Shown: positions 16,079 through 24,963, numbered from the stretch's first letter. The stretch is 64,000 bases of DNA from Streptomyces sp. NBC_00443 (GCF_036014175.1 NZ_CP107917.1:7502001-7566000); one strand, 5' to 3'. Notes: a model not told the origin generated them from the sequence alone. Made by a program: numbers and translations.

Positions 16079-18343
16079 TCAGCCCGCCGCCGGCACCTGC
16101 GTGCCGAGCAGGACGGGGAGGCGGGTCGTGCGCGGCTTCGCCGGGACCTCGGCGACGGCTCGGGGCAGGGCCTGCTCCACGCCGTGGACCACGGAGAGGT
16201 GGCGGTCGGCTCGGCTGAAGGCCGTGTAGACCCAGGGGCGGCTCAGGGCCTGGGCCGCGTCGCCGGGGAGGACCACGACCACCGCGGGCCAGCGGGCGCC
16301 CGCCGCCTGGTGTGCGGTCAGGGCCCAGCCGTGCCGTACGGACTGCTCCACCCGTTCCTTCGGTACGACGACGGCCTCGCCCTCGCAGGACAGGTGCAGT
16401 CCCTCGGCGTCGGCCTTCACCACCTGACCCGGCACCGTACGGCCCGGCGCGGGGGAGTAGGCCACGCAGTCACCGGGGTCGAAGCCGCCGAAGCGGCCGG
16501 GGCCGGGGTTGAGGCGTTCCTTGAGGGCGGCGTTGAGCGCCCGCGTGCCTGCCGCGCCGCCGTGGCCCGGCGTGATCACCCGGGTCTCCTCGGCGGTGAC
16601 GCCGAACGCGCGGGGCACCGAGTCCGCGACGAGCTGCACGGTGCGGTGCACGGCCTCGCCCGCGTCCCGCACCGGCACGATCACGACCTCCTTGCCGGGT
16701 GCCTCGACCTGGTTGAGCTCACCGATGCCGATCCCGGACACCAACTCGCCCAGCGGACCAGGATCCGGCTGCCGCGAGGCGATCTGCGGACAGCTCCGCG
16801 CCGCCAGCAGGTCGGCGAACACCCGCCCGGGCCCCGCCGACCACAGCACCGCGGGATCCCCGACCAGCACCAGCCGGGCTCCGTCCGGCAACGACTCCGT
16901 GAGCAGGGCCGCCGTCTCGACATCCACCTGCGGTGCGTCGAGTACGACGAGCAGATCGAGGTCGAACGCACCGTCCGTGTCACGGCCGGGCCCTTCGGCA
17001 CCGGAGAGCAGACCGGCCACGGTGGCGACGCCGGGTGCGCCGGGCGCGCCGGTTTCGCTCAGCCGTGCGGCGAAGCGGCTCCGCCCGATCGGGCTCTGGG
17101 TGGCCGCCCAGGCCCGCAGACCGAGAGCCCGCGCCGCGTGCAGCAGTGCCGCCGGTTCGGCCAGGGACGCCTCCCCGCCGGTGTGGAGGACCAGGCCGTG
17201 GGTCGCCACCGCGCGGACCAGATCCGCGGCGGAGCCCGCGTCGGCCGCGGCCCGCTCCCAGTCCTCGGCCGAACCGTCCTGCTTCGGCGCCGAGTTGATC
17301 AGACGGGCGAGTCCGTCGGCGAGGCTCTCCTCCGCGAGGGCGTACCGCTCCAGACCGACGAGGACACGGACCGGCCGCTCCTCGTCCCCCTCCTCGGCCT
17401 CGTCGTCCCGCCGGGCCGGGGCGCCGGGCGCGTCCAGGGTGTCCTGGAAGGCCAGGGCCTCGCCCTCGGCCAGGGTGTTCTGCACGGCCGCATCGGCGTC
17501 GGGCACACCCCGCTGGTTCAGCGCGGCGGTGAGCGTCGTCAGCTCAAGGGCCGTGTGCCCGGCCAGGGCCGCCTGGTCCAGCAGCCAGACGGTGACCGCC
17601 CGGCCGCGCCGCTCGTCGTCGGGTGCGCACTCCGCGCCGAGCAGCGCCCGCGCGAACCCGTCGGCCTGCTCCGGCCGTACACCGCCGATCCGCAGCAGCT
17701 GCCAGGGATCCGCCCGCAGTTGGTCACCCGCGCCCTCGCCGAGGGCCGCGGCGGCCTGCGCGGCGAGAGCCTCCGGTGCACCTGCGTCGGCCAGTACTTG
17801 CCGCACCGACTCGACGGCCTCCGGCGCCGCAGCCGCCGCCCCGTCGGCCGCCACGGGCCGCGGCGGGCGCACCGGCTGCGGAGCGGGGCGGCGCGGCGGC
17901 TCCGGCTCGCTGAAGACGGTGGCCGGCGGCTTCGCACCGCTCTCCACGGCCCGTACGGCGGCCAGCAGATCGGCGGCCTGCCCGCTGAGCTTGGCCCCGC
18001 TCTCCACGGGCGCCTGCCTCTCGGCCTTCCGCCGCTCGATCCGCTCCCGCTCGATCCGCTGAGCGGCAATCTCGGCCTCGGTCTCCGACAACTGCGCCCC
18101 GTCGCCCCCGTCGCCGTCCTTGGCCGCGGAGTCCTGAACGGCGGCTTCCCCGTCGCCACCGTCCGCCTCGACGGCAGGGCTCGCGCCTTCGCCTACACCT
18201 TCGCCTTCCGAGGCCTGGCGGTCCCCGGACGCCGTTTCGCTTTCGGCAGGCCGCTCCTCGGCACCTCCGGTGCTCGCCCCCGGCGCGGCCTCCGTCGGCC
18301 CCGGCTCGGTGTTCCCCGTGGTCTCGGGCGGCTCCGTGCTCAC
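16079..18343 (-). CDS. RecD-like helix-hairpin-helix protein lacking Walker motifs
   Basis: Protein of 754 aa. Residues 1-90 are low complexity (Glu/Gly/Ala/Ser), followed by a charged coiled-coil-like part and a Pro-rich linker. From about 195 it resembles RecD2: helix-hairpin-helix repeats (DPWQLLRIGGVRPEQADGFA), then a helicase core. The P-loop position reads HTGGEASLAEPAALLHA with no GKT, and the Walker B position reads LLVVLDAPQVDVE instead of an IDEAS-type motif. The later LVLVGDPAVLWSAGPGRVFADLL and YTAFSRADRHL (motif VI-like) are kept. It is therefore probably a non-ATPase paralogue. GTG 18343 overlaps the stop of the aldo/keto reductase gene (GTGA), so the two are coupled. Confidence 0.75.
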   Translation of the reverse strand: MSTEPPETTGNTEPGPTEAAPGASTGGAEERPAESETASGDRQASEGEGVGEGASPAVEADGGDGEAAVQDSAAKDGDGGDGAQLSETEAEIAAQRIERERIERRKAERQAPVESGAKLSGQAADLLAAVRAVESGAKPPATVFSEPEPPRRPAPQPVRPPRPVAADGAAAAAPEAVESVRQVLADAGAPEALAAQAAAALGEGAGDQLRADPWQLLRIGGVRPEQADGFARALLGAECAPDDERRGRAVTVWLLDQAALAGHTALELTTLTAALNQRGVPDADAAVQNTLAEGEALAFQDTLDAPGAPARRDDEAEEGDEERPVRVLVGLERYALAEESLADGLARLINSAPKQDGSAEDWERAAADAGSAADLVRAVATHGLVLHTGGEASLAEPAALLHAARALGLRAWAATQSPIGRSRFAARLSETGAPGAPGVATVAGLLSGAEGPGRDTDGAFDLDLLVVLDAPQVDVETAALLTESLPDGARLVLVGDPAVLWSAGPGRVFADLLAARSCPQIASRQPDPGPLGELVSGIGIGELNQVEAPGKEVVIVPVRDAGEAVHRTVQLVADSVPRAFGVTAEETRVITPGHGGAAGTRALNAALKERLNPGPGRFGGFDPGDCVAYSPAPGRTVPGQVVKADAEGLHLSCEGEAVVVPKERVEQSVRHGWALTAHQAAGARWPAVVVVLPGDAAQALSRPWVYTAFSRADRHLSVVHGVEQALPRAVAEVPAKPRTTRLPVLLGTQVPAAG

Positions 18344-19323
18344 AGCGTGCTCCAGTCGTGATCGGGATAGTGATGCACGGGCGCCGACACATCGTCGAGC
18401 GCCCGGCAGATCTCGTCAGGAAGACTAAGGGCCTCCACTGACAATGCCGCCGTGAGCTGCTGCGCGTTGCGCGGGCCGATGACGGGCGCGGCCACGCCGG
18501 GCCGGTCGCGGACCCAGGCGAGGGCGACCTGCAGCGGGGTCACGGCCAGCCCGTCGGCGGCCGTCTGCACGGCGTCCACGATGCGGCTCGCCGTGTCGTC
18601 GAGGTACGGCGCGACGAAGGGCGCCAGGTGCTCCGAGGCGCCGCGTGAGTCGGGCGGCGTGGCGGTGCGGTACTTGCCGGTCAGGACACCCCGGCCGAGC
18701 GGGGAAGAGGGGAGCAGGCCGATGCCCAGGTCCAGCGCGGCCGGCAACACCTCGCGCTCCACGCCCCGCTGGAGCAGGGAGTACTCCAGCTGTGTGCTCG
18801 CCAGCCGGGTGCGTATGCCCGGCGCCGCGAGCTGCCAGGTCCCCGCCTTCGCGAGCTGCCAGCCGCAGAAGTTGGAGACGCCGGCATAGCGGGCGCGTCC
18901 GCTGCTGACGGCCAGGTCGAGGGCCTGGAGGGTCTCCTCCAGCGGCGTGCACGGATCGAAGGCGTGGATGTGCCAGACGTCGACGTATTCCGTGCCGAGC
19001 CGGGCCAGTGAGGCGTCCAGCGCGGAGAGCAGATGGCCGCGCGAGCCGTCGAAGCGGCGGTCGGGGTCGGGAACGCTGCCCGCCTTCGTCGAGATGACCA
19101 GGTCCCGGCGCGGGACGAGCCCCTCCATGAGCCGGCCGAGCAGGTACTCGGCCTCCCCGTCGCCGTACACGTCGGCCGTGTCGACGAGGGTGCCGCCCGC
19201 CTCCCAGAAGGTTTTCAAGAGGTCGGCCGCATCGTGCTCGTCGGTGTCCCTGCCCCAGGTGAGGGTGCCGAGCCCGATCCGGGACACGCGCAGGCCGGTG
19301 CGGCCGAGATGCCTCTGCTCCAT
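18340..19323 (-). CDS. Aldo/keto reductase
   Basis: NADPH-dependent oxidoreductase of 327 aa, normal for the family, with a TIM-barrel fold. The catalytic tetrad is visible: Asp and Tyr in DTADVYGDGEAE, Lys in VISTKAG and His in DVWHIHAFD. The cofactor end reads VIGPRNAQQL. I chose ATG 19323 (MEQRHLGRTGLRVSRIGLG), the typical family start; the longer in-frame extension is Arg/Pro-rich and implausible. It overlaps the RecD-like gene by 4 bp and is divergent from the F420-type gene at 19520. The substrate is unknown. Confidence 0.9.
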   Translation of the reverse strand: MEQRHLGRTGLRVSRIGLGTLTWGRDTDEHDAADLLKTFWEAGGTLVDTADVYGDGEAEYLLGRLMEGLVPRRDLVISTKAGSVPDPDRRFDGSRGHLLSALDASLARLGTEYVDVWHIHAFDPCTPLEETLQALDLAVSSGRARYAGVSNFCGWQLAKAGTWQLAAPGIRTRLASTQLEYSLLQRGVEREVLPAALDLGIGLLPSSPLGRGVLTGKYRTATPPDSRGASEHLAPFVAPYLDDTASRIVDAVQTAADGLAVTPLQVALAWVRDRPGVAAPVIGPRNAQQLTAALSVEALSLPDEICRALDDVSAPVHHYPDHDWSTL

Positions 19324-19519
19324 GAACGCCGAGATTACTGGCCAGAACCTGGCATGTGGGGGCCTGTGGATAACCAGTTTTCCGGACGGTGACCGGGGAA
19401 ACCGGCGGCCTCGCCGCCGCCTGCGGGGCGACGCCCGCCACACCGGCCTCCCCGCGGGACGTCCCCCGCGCTAAGGTCGGGCCCACAAGGGACGTTACTG
19501 ATCGGTAAGGGGATCGGCC

Positions 19520-20575
19520 ATGCAGCTCGGGATCAACCTCGGCTACTGGGGTGCCGGAATGGACGCGGACAACCTCGCCGTCGCGCAGGAGGCCGACCGG
19601 CTGGGGTACGCCGTGTGCTGGGCCGCCGAGGCGTACGGCTCGGACGCGGCCACCGTGCTGAGCTGGGTCGCCGCCCAGACCGAGCGCATCGACGTCGGCT
19701 CCGCCATCTTCCAGATCCCGGCCCGCCAGCCGGCGATGACGGCCATGACGGCCGCGACACTGGACTCGCTCTCCGGCGGCCGCTTCCGGCTCGGCCTCGG
19801 CGTCTCCGGGCCGCAGGTCTCCGAGGGCTGGTACGGCGTCAAGTTCGACAAGCCGCTGGCGCGCACGCGGGAGTACGTCGAGATCGTCCGCAAGGCCATG
19901 ACGCGCGAACGCCTCTCGTACGAGGGGCAGCACTGGACGCTGCCGCTCCCCGGCGGCCCCGGCAAGCCGATCAAGCTGACCGTGCACCCCCAGCGCGAGC
20001 ACATCCCGCTGTACATCGCCGCCATCGGCCCGAAGAACCTCGAGCAGACCGGTGAGATCGCCGACGGCGCCCTGCTGATCTTCCCCTCCGCCGAGCACCT
20101 GGAGGACACGACGATCAAGTACCTGCGTGCCGGGCGCGAGAAGGCGGGCAAGACCCTCGACGGGTTCGACGTCTGCCCGACCCTGCCGCTGGCCGTGGGC
20201 GACGACAAGGACGTGGCCACGCTGGCCGACACCTTCCGCCCCTACACCGCGCTGTACGTCGGCGGCATGGGCAGCCCCAAGCAGAACTTCTACAACCAGC
20301 TCGCCCAGCGCATGGGATACGAGAAGGAAGCCGCGGAGATCCAGACCAAGTACCTCTCCGGCGACAAGCAGGGCGCCGCGGCGGCCGTGCCGCACGACCT
20401 GATCGACAGGACCACGCTGCTCGGCTCCGTCGACCGCATCGCGGACCGGATGAAGGCCTATGCGGCGGCCGGGGTCACGACCCTGTCGCTGGCTCCCGCG
20501 GGCTTCACGCTCGACGAGCGGCTCGCCTCGCTCCGCGCCGGCACCGAGGCCCTGGAGCGCGCCGGTCTCGCGTGA
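19520..20575 (+). CDS. LLM-class F420-dependent oxidoreductase
   Basis: Luciferase-like monooxygenase fold protein of 351 aa, most similar in pattern to F420-dependent dehydrogenases and reductases of actinobacteria (LGINLGYWGAGMDADNLAVA; SGGRFRLGLGVSGPQV; PLYIAAIGPKNLEQTGEIADG). These proteins use the deazaflavin F420 or FMN to oxidise or reduce varied substrates in the cytoplasm. The start has a good ribosome site (AAGGGGAT). It stands alone between the aldo/keto reductase and the ferritin-like gene. The substrate cannot be inferred. Confidence 0.88.
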   Translation: MQLGINLGYWGAGMDADNLAVAQEADRLGYAVCWAAEAYGSDAATVLSWVAAQTERIDVGSAIFQIPARQPAMTAMTAATLDSLSGGRFRLGLGVSGPQVSEGWYGVKFDKPLARTREYVEIVRKAMTRERLSYEGQHWTLPLPGGPGKPIKLTVHPQREHIPLYIAAIGPKNLEQTGEIADGALLIFPSAEHLEDTTIKYLRAGREKAGKTLDGFDVCPTLPLAVGDDKDVATLADTFRPYTALYVGGMGSPKQNFYNQLAQRMGYEKEAAEIQTKYLSGDKQGAAAAVPHDLIDRTTLLGSVDRIADRMKAYAAAGVTTLSLAPAGFTLDERLASLRAGTEALERAGLA

Positions 20576-20617
20576 CGCCCGGCGTCACGGGCAGGCCGCA
20601 GGACCTGCCAAGTTCAG

Positions 20618-20658
20618 CGGCCGTGGTGGGGGCTCGGGGGTCTTCCCCGCCACGGCCG
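20618..20658. terminator. GC-rich hairpin after the F420-type oxidoreductase
   Basis: CGGCCGTGG-T-GGGG can pair with CCCC-G-CCACGGCCG across a short loop. There is no T tract, so termination efficiency is uncertain. Confidence 0.45.
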
Positions 20659-20823
20659 TCATGCAGAACAACGCGCGCGTGTCCACGCGGTTACGCCCCC
20701 GTCGTACCCCGATCGTCATTCTTTTGGCGGAGTTGTCCGACACAGCTGTTGCAGCACCTCTCTTGCCGCATTTGACTCGTTCTTTGCGGAATCCTGCGGT
20801 GTCCTGCAGAGAGGTGCCCCACG

Positions 20824-21612
20824 ATGCTTTCGGCCAAGAGTCTGTTCCAGGAGATCATCGACAACGACGAGTCCTTCCGCCTGTTCTGCTCCATCGCAGC
20901 GAGCGGCGAGACCCAGGGCGGCTGGGAGAACGCGCGTATCGCCGCGCTCGTCCCGGAGAGCCAGCGCCCGCTCGCACCCAAGATCACCCGGCACGGGGCG
21001 GACGAGGACAAGCACGGGCGGATCTTCAACGCCCTGATGAAGAAGCGCGGCCTCGAACCCGTCCCGGTCCCGCCCGAGACCGACTACACGATGCTGCTGG
21101 AGCAGCATGGCATCGGTCTCGCCCACGAGAAGCTCAAGTCCGAGCAACCGCTCACGGTCGAGGACGTCATCGTCTACCTGTCCCACAGCCGGGTCACCGA
21201 GCAGCGGGCCGCCGACCAGATGGTGATGCTCAGGAAGTACTTCGCCGACCACCCGGACGTCGGCAAGGCCGTGCGGATGATCTCCAACGACGAGGACAAT
21301 CACCTCGCGTACACCCATGAGGAACTGCTGCGCTTCGCGGCGGCAGGGCGCGGCCGGCTGATCCAGCGGACGCTGCGCGAGTGCGCGCTCGCCGAGATCG
21401 GGGTCTACCGGGACGTCAGCCTCGCGGTCATGGACCACATGGGGCGCATCCTCGGCTGGTCCCGCCCCAAGGCGGCCGTGCTCGCCGCGGGCATCCACGC
21501 CATGTACGTCTGGGAGCGCCTCGCGGGATGGCGGCGCATGGTGTCCCTGAGGATGCCGGAACGACGCGACGCCCTCGGCGGACCCGCCACGTCCGCGCCC
21601 GAGTTCGCCTGA
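20824..21612 (+). CDS. Ferritin-like superfamily protein
   Basis: All-helical protein of 262 aa. Spaced acidic/His motifs suit a di-iron four-helix bundle: RHGADEDKHGRIF (about 58-70) and ISNDEDNHLAYTHEELL (about 156-172). It belongs to the actinobacterial ferritin-like group of unknown substrate. The C-terminal third is more hydrophobic (AAVLAAGIHAMYVWERLAGW) and may be membrane-associated. The start ATG 20824 follows AGAGAGGTGCCCC. It is convergent with corA, with only 12 bp between the stops. An iron-oxidation or oxygen-handling role is inferred from the fold. Confidence 0.75.
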   Translation: MLSAKSLFQEIIDNDESFRLFCSIAASGETQGGWENARIAALVPESQRPLAPKITRHGADEDKHGRIFNALMKKRGLEPVPVPPETDYTMLLEQHGIGLAHEKLKSEQPLTVEDVIVYLSHSRVTEQRAADQMVMLRKYFADHPDVGKAVRMISNDEDNHLAYTHEELLRFAAAGRGRLIQRTLRECALAEIGVYRDVSLAVMDHMGRILGWSRPKAAVLAAGIHAMYVWERLAGWRRMVSLRMPERRDALGGPATSAPEFA

Positions 21613-21624
21613 CCGTATCCGGTC

Positions 21625-22623
21625 CTACAGCCAGCCCCGGCGTTTGAACAGCCGGTACAGCAGCACCTCCAGGGCGGCCATGCCCGCGATCAGCGCCGGA
21701 TACGACCACAGCCAGGTCAGCTCCGGCATGTGCTCGAAGTTCATGCCGTAGATCCCCGCGATCATCGTGGGGACCGCGGCCATGGCAGCCCACGCGGAGA
21801 TCTTCCGCATGTCGTCGTTCTGCCGGACGCTCGTCTGCGCGAGGTGCGCCGACAGGACGTCGGAGACGAGGCGGTCGAGGCCCTCGACCGCCTCGTTCAC
21901 GCGCGTGAGGTGGTCGCTGACGTCGCGGAAGAAGGGCTGCGCCTTGTCGTGCACGAAGGGCACGGGCAAGCTGAGCAGACCCGTGTCGGCGAGCCGTTCC
22001 AGGGGCTGCGCGAGCGGGCCGGTGGCCCTGCGGAACTCCAGGACCTGCCGCTTGAAGGCGTAGATCCGGGACGCCGTGTGCCGTGAGCCGCCGCGGGCCG
22101 GCGAGAACACCTCCGCCTCCAGTTCGTCCAGGTCCGTGCCCAACTCGTCCGCCACGTCCACGTAGTGGTCGACCACGGCGTCGGCGATCGTGTACAGCAC
22201 CGCCGTGGGACCGTGCTGGAGCATCTCCGGCTCGTGCTCCAGACGGCTTCGTACCGCCGCCAGGGGGGCCTCCTCGCCGTGCCGGACGGTCACCACGAAC
22301 GAGTCGCCGATGAAGACCATCACCTCGCCGGAGGTGACGACGTCGCTGTCCGGGTCGTACCCGACCGGCTTGAGGACCATGAACAGCGAGTCGTCGTACA
22401 CCTCCAGCTTGGGACGCTGATGAGCGTTCAGCGCGTCGTCCACGGCCAGCGGATGCAGCCCGAACTCCTCGGTGACCTTGTCGAACTCCTTCTCCGTGGG
22501 TTCGTACAGGCCGATCCAGACGAACGCGTCGTCCTGGAGGCGGCACAGATCCAGGGCGTCGGAGATGTCCCCCGGCCCCGGTATCCGGCGCCCGTCCCGG
22601 TAGATGGCGCAGTCGACGATCAC
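21625..22623 (-). CDS. corA: CorA-family magnesium/cobalt transporter
   Basis: Divalent cation channel of 332 aa. It has a large cytoplasmic N-terminal domain, a long stalk helix (about 200-270) and two C-terminal membrane segments. The pore signature YGMNFEHMPEL lies between them, and the protein ends in basic residues (LLYRLFKRRGWL). GTG 22623 (V-IVDCAIYRDG) fits the usual family start with GGGAG ten bases upstream; the alternative GTG 22659 adds 12 residues. It faces the phosphatase gene divergently. The substrate is probably Mg2+, by family. Confidence 0.9.
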   Translation of the reverse strand: MIVDCAIYRDGRRIPGPGDISDALDLCRLQDDAFVWIGLYEPTEKEFDKVTEEFGLHPLAVDDALNAHQRPKLEVYDDSLFMVLKPVGYDPDSDVVTSGEVMVFIGDSFVVTVRHGEEAPLAAVRSRLEHEPEMLQHGPTAVLYTIADAVVDHYVDVADELGTDLDELEAEVFSPARGGSRHTASRIYAFKRQVLEFRRATGPLAQPLERLADTGLLSLPVPFVHDKAQPFFRDVSDHLTRVNEAVEGLDRLVSDVLSAHLAQTSVRQNDDMRKISAWAAMAAVPTMIAGIYGMNFEHMPELTWLWSYPALIAGMAALEVLLYRLFKRRGWL

Positions 22624-22672
22624 GGAGCGTATTCTCCCGCCCTCCGGCTCCGAACGCACCCGGTCGTGCGCC

Positions 22673-22678
22673 TACCCT
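22673..22678 (+). promoter_or_regulatory. Candidate -10 box of the histidine phosphatase gene (leaderless)
   Basis: TACCCT lies seven bases before ATG 22686 with no ribosome site between, consistent with a leaderless transcript. Confidence 0.4.
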
Positions 22679-22685
22679 GGGCGGC

Positions 22686-23372
22686 ATGCCCACGCTGATC
22701 CTGGTCCGGCACGGACGTTCCACCGCCAACACCGAGGGACTGCTCGCCGGGTGGACGCCCGGTGTCGCCCTCGACGAGCGCGGGGCCGAGCAGGCCGCCG
22801 CGCTGCCCGGACGGCTCGCCGCGCTGCCGCTGTCCGAGGTCGTCACGAGCCCGCTCCAGCGCTGTCAGGAGACGCTGCGGCCGCTCCTCGAAGCCCGGCC
22901 CGGACTCACCGCGCACACCGACGAGCGGATCGGGGAGTGCCACTACGGCGACTGGTCCGGCCGCAAGCTCGCCGAGCTCAAGGACGAGCCGCTGATGGAG
23001 GTCGTCCAGGCGCACCCGTCGGCGGCCGCGTTCCCCGGCGGCGAGTCGATGCGGGCCATGCAGACCCGGGCCGCCGAGGCCGTACGCGAGTGGAACGCGC
23101 GCGTGGAGCGCGATCACGGTGCCGACGCCGTGTACCTGATGTGCTCGCACGGCGACATCATCAAGTCCCTCGTCGCGGACGCACTGGGTCTTCATCTCGA
23201 CCTCTTCCAGAGGATTTCCGTTGAACCGTGTTCCATCACCGCGATCCGCTACACACGCCTGAGGCCGTTTCTCGTACGCCTCGGGGACACCGGTGATTTC
23301 GCGTCCCTCGCCCCGCGCGAGGAGCCGCCGGCCGGTGACGCGACGGTCGGTGGCGGCGCGGGCGCACCGTGA
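22686..23372 (+). CDS. Histidine phosphatase (phosphoglycerate-mutase-like)
   Basis: Phosphatase of 228 aa with catalytic RHGRS (H9 is the phospho-acceptor), R58-type arginine in TSPLQRCQET, GECHYGDWSG, and the second histidine in CSHGDIIKSL. The family is the actinobacterial MSMEG_4193 type. It heads a conserved gene run, phosphatase - DUF3090 - SCO1664-family - mshC, which (from memory) also exists in mycobacteria as Rv2135c-Rv2134c-Rv2133c near mshC. The shared neighbourhood hints at mycothiol or inositol-phosphate metabolism, but the substrate is not shown. The C-terminal 20 residues are disordered. Confidence 0.88.
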   Translation: MPTLILVRHGRSTANTEGLLAGWTPGVALDERGAEQAAALPGRLAALPLSEVVTSPLQRCQETLRPLLEARPGLTAHTDERIGECHYGDWSGRKLAELKDEPLMEVVQAHPSAAAFPGGESMRAMQTRAAEAVREWNARVERDHGADAVYLMCSHGDIIKSLVADALGLHLDLFQRISVEPCSITAIRYTRLRPFLVRLGDTGDFASLAPREEPPAGDATVGGGAGAP

Positions 23373-23385
23373 TCGTCCGGCGCAG

Positions 23386-23391
23386 TAGGGT
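23386..23391 (+). promoter_or_regulatory. Candidate -10 box upstream of the DUF3090 gene
   Basis: TAGGGT, a common Streptomyces -10 form, lies just after the phosphatase stop and before three 16-bp repeats. It would give DUF3090 its own promoter. Confidence 0.3.
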
Positions 23392-23410
23392 GAAGCGGTC
23401 GAAGCAGCGC

Positions 23411-23458
23411 CGTACTCACGATTTCGCCGACCCACGATTCGCCGTACTCACGATTCCA
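23411..23458. repeat. Three tandem 16-bp repeats upstream of the DUF3090 gene
   Basis: Units at 23411, 23427 and 23443 share CACGATT at the same offset. The outer two are near-identical (CGTACTCACGATT plus three bases). Exact 16-bp periodicity between a -10-like box and the DUF3090 ribosome site suggests either a repeated protein-binding site or a slippage expansion. Confidence 0.6.
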
Positions 23459-23471
23459 ATGGAGACAGGAC

Positions 23472-24062
23472 GTGTCCCGTCAGGTGTTCCTCTACGACCC
23501 CCCGGACCGCTTCGTGGCCGGTACGGTCGGGCTGCCCGGGCGCCGTACGTTCTTCCTCCAGGCCGCCGCAGGCTCCCGGGTGACCAGCGTGGCCCTGGAG
23601 AAGACCCAGGTCGCCGCCCTCGCCGAGCGCATGGACGAGCTGCTCGACGAGGTCGTACGGCGTAGTGGCGGCAGCGCCTCCGTCCCCGCCATGGCGCCCT
23701 CCGAGATCGCCGACACCGAGCCGCTGGGCGCCCCCATCGAGGAGGAGTTCCGCGTCGGCACCATGGCCCTTGCCTGGGACGGCGAGGAGCAGCGGATGAT
23801 CGTCGAGGCGCAGGCCCTCGTGGAGCTCGACGCCGACTCCGAGGAGGACCTCGCCGAGGCCGAGGAACGGCTGCTTCAGGACGAGGAGAACGGGCCCCCG
23901 ATGCTGCGGGTCCGGCTCACCGGCGCGCAGGCGCGAGCCTTCGCCAAGCGTGCCCTGGACGTCGTCAACGCGGGGCGGCCGCCGTGTCCCTTGTGCAGCC
24001 TCCCGCTCGACCCGGAAGGACACGTATGTCCGCGCCAGAACGGATACCGCCGCGGAGCGTGA
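23472..24062 (+). CDS. DUF3090 family protein
   Basis: Conserved actinobacterial protein of 196 aa starting at GTG 23472 behind GGAG. The start SRQVFLYDPPDRFVAGTVG is the family hallmark. A Cys pair CPLCSLPLDPEGHVCP near the C terminus (about 174-189) looks like a small zinc-binding site. The fold and reaction are unknown. It overlaps the SCO1664-family gene by 37 bp, so the two are translationally linked. Constant linkage to mshC across actinobacteria suggests a shared pathway. Confidence 0.88.
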   Translation: MSRQVFLYDPPDRFVAGTVGLPGRRTFFLQAAAGSRVTSVALEKTQVAALAERMDELLDEVVRRSGGSASVPAMAPSEIADTEPLGAPIEEEFRVGTMALAWDGEEQRMIVEAQALVELDADSEEDLAEAEERLLQDEENGPPMLRVRLTGAQARAFAKRALDVVNAGRPPCPLCSLPLDPEGHVCPRQNGYRRGA

Positions 24063-24844
24063 CCTCGGTGGAGCTGCTCACCGAGGGTGAGCTGACCGTG
24101 CGCGGCCGCATCCGCGAGGCGTCCAACGCCGCGCTGTTCTGCACGGTCGCAGACGACGGGCAGGAGGTGTCCTGCATCTACAAGCCGGTCGCCGGTGAGC
24201 AGCCGCTGTGGGACTTCCCCGACGGGACGCTCGCGCAGCGCGAGGTCGCCGCGTACGAGATCTCCGAGGCGACCGGCTGGGGGCTCGTGCCGCCCACCGT
24301 GCTGCGGCACGGGCCGTACGGCGAGGGCATGGTCCAGTTGTGGATCGAGGTGACGCCCGGGGCGGAGCTGCTGGCCCTGGTCGACGGCGAGGAGCCCGAG
24401 CCCGGTTGGAAGGCCATCGGCCTCGCCGAGGTCGGCGAGGGGAAGACCGCGCTGCTGGTGCACGCCGACGACGAGCGGCTACGGCGGCTGGCTGTCCTGG
24501 ACGCCGTGATCAACAACGCCGACCGCAAGGGCGGGCACCTGCTGCCCACCGAGGGCGCCCGGCTGTACGGCATCGACCACGGCGTCACGTTCAACGTCGA
24601 CAACAAGCTGCGGACCCTGCTGTGGGGCTGGGCGGGGGAGCCGCTGACCGGGGAGGCCGTCGAGGTGCTCGGCTCCCTGCGCAAGGGGCTGGAGGCGGGC
24701 GGTGAGCTTGCCGTACGCCTGGCCGGGCTGATCACGGCCGCCGAGGTGGCAGCCACACGCGCGCGGGTCGAGGCGCTGCTGACGTCCGGCAAGCATCCGG
24801 AGCCGAGCGGGGAGTGGCCGGCCATTCCCTGGCCGCCCGTCTAG
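24026..24844 (+). CDS. SCO1664-family protein, phosphoinositide-kinase-like
   Basis: Protein of 272 aa. Kinase-like elements are visible: CIYKPVAGEQPLWDF (candidate ATP-binding Lys), a catalytic-loop analogue VINNADRKGGHLL (about 151-163) and a DFG-like metal site YGIDHGVTF (about 172-180). This pattern is shared with HipA/PI3-4-kinase-like enzymes. ATG 24026 follows GGAAGGA inside the end of the DUF3090 gene. It precedes mshC by 119 bp. A role as a small-molecule or lipid kinase connected with inositol or mycothiol chemistry is possible; no substrate can be assigned from sequence. Confidence 0.82.
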   Translation: MSAPERIPPRSVTSVELLTEGELTVRGRIREASNAALFCTVADDGQEVSCIYKPVAGEQPLWDFPDGTLAQREVAAYEISEATGWGLVPPTVLRHGPYGEGMVQLWIEVTPGAELLALVDGEEPEPGWKAIGLAEVGEGKTALLVHADDERLRRLAVLDAVINNADRKGGHLLPTEGARLYGIDHGVTFNVDNKLRTLLWGWAGEPLTGEAVEVLGSLRKGLEAGGELAVRLAGLITAAEVAATRARVEALLTSGKHPEPSGEWPAIPWPPV

Positions 24845-24951
24845 GAGCACGCTCTCCGGTTATCGCGAGCAGCACAGCGGCCGGTATCGCGCAAGAACGC
24901 CTCACCGGCCATCCGGCCCGGTCCGGTTCGTGTACGGAACATCCGTCCGGT

Positions 24952-24957
24952 TAGGCT
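24952..24957 (+). promoter_or_regulatory. -10 box of a leaderless mshC promoter
   Basis: TAGGCT lies six bases before ATG 24964. No ribosome site exists in the short gap. The spacing fits transcription starting at the start codon. Confidence 0.5.
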
Positions 24958-24963
24958 CATGAC

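Noticed and set aside
16040..18361. Long plus-strand frame over the RecD-like gene
   Set aside because: Reverse-strand shadow; the minus-strand frame carries the helix-hairpin-helix and helicase-type segments.
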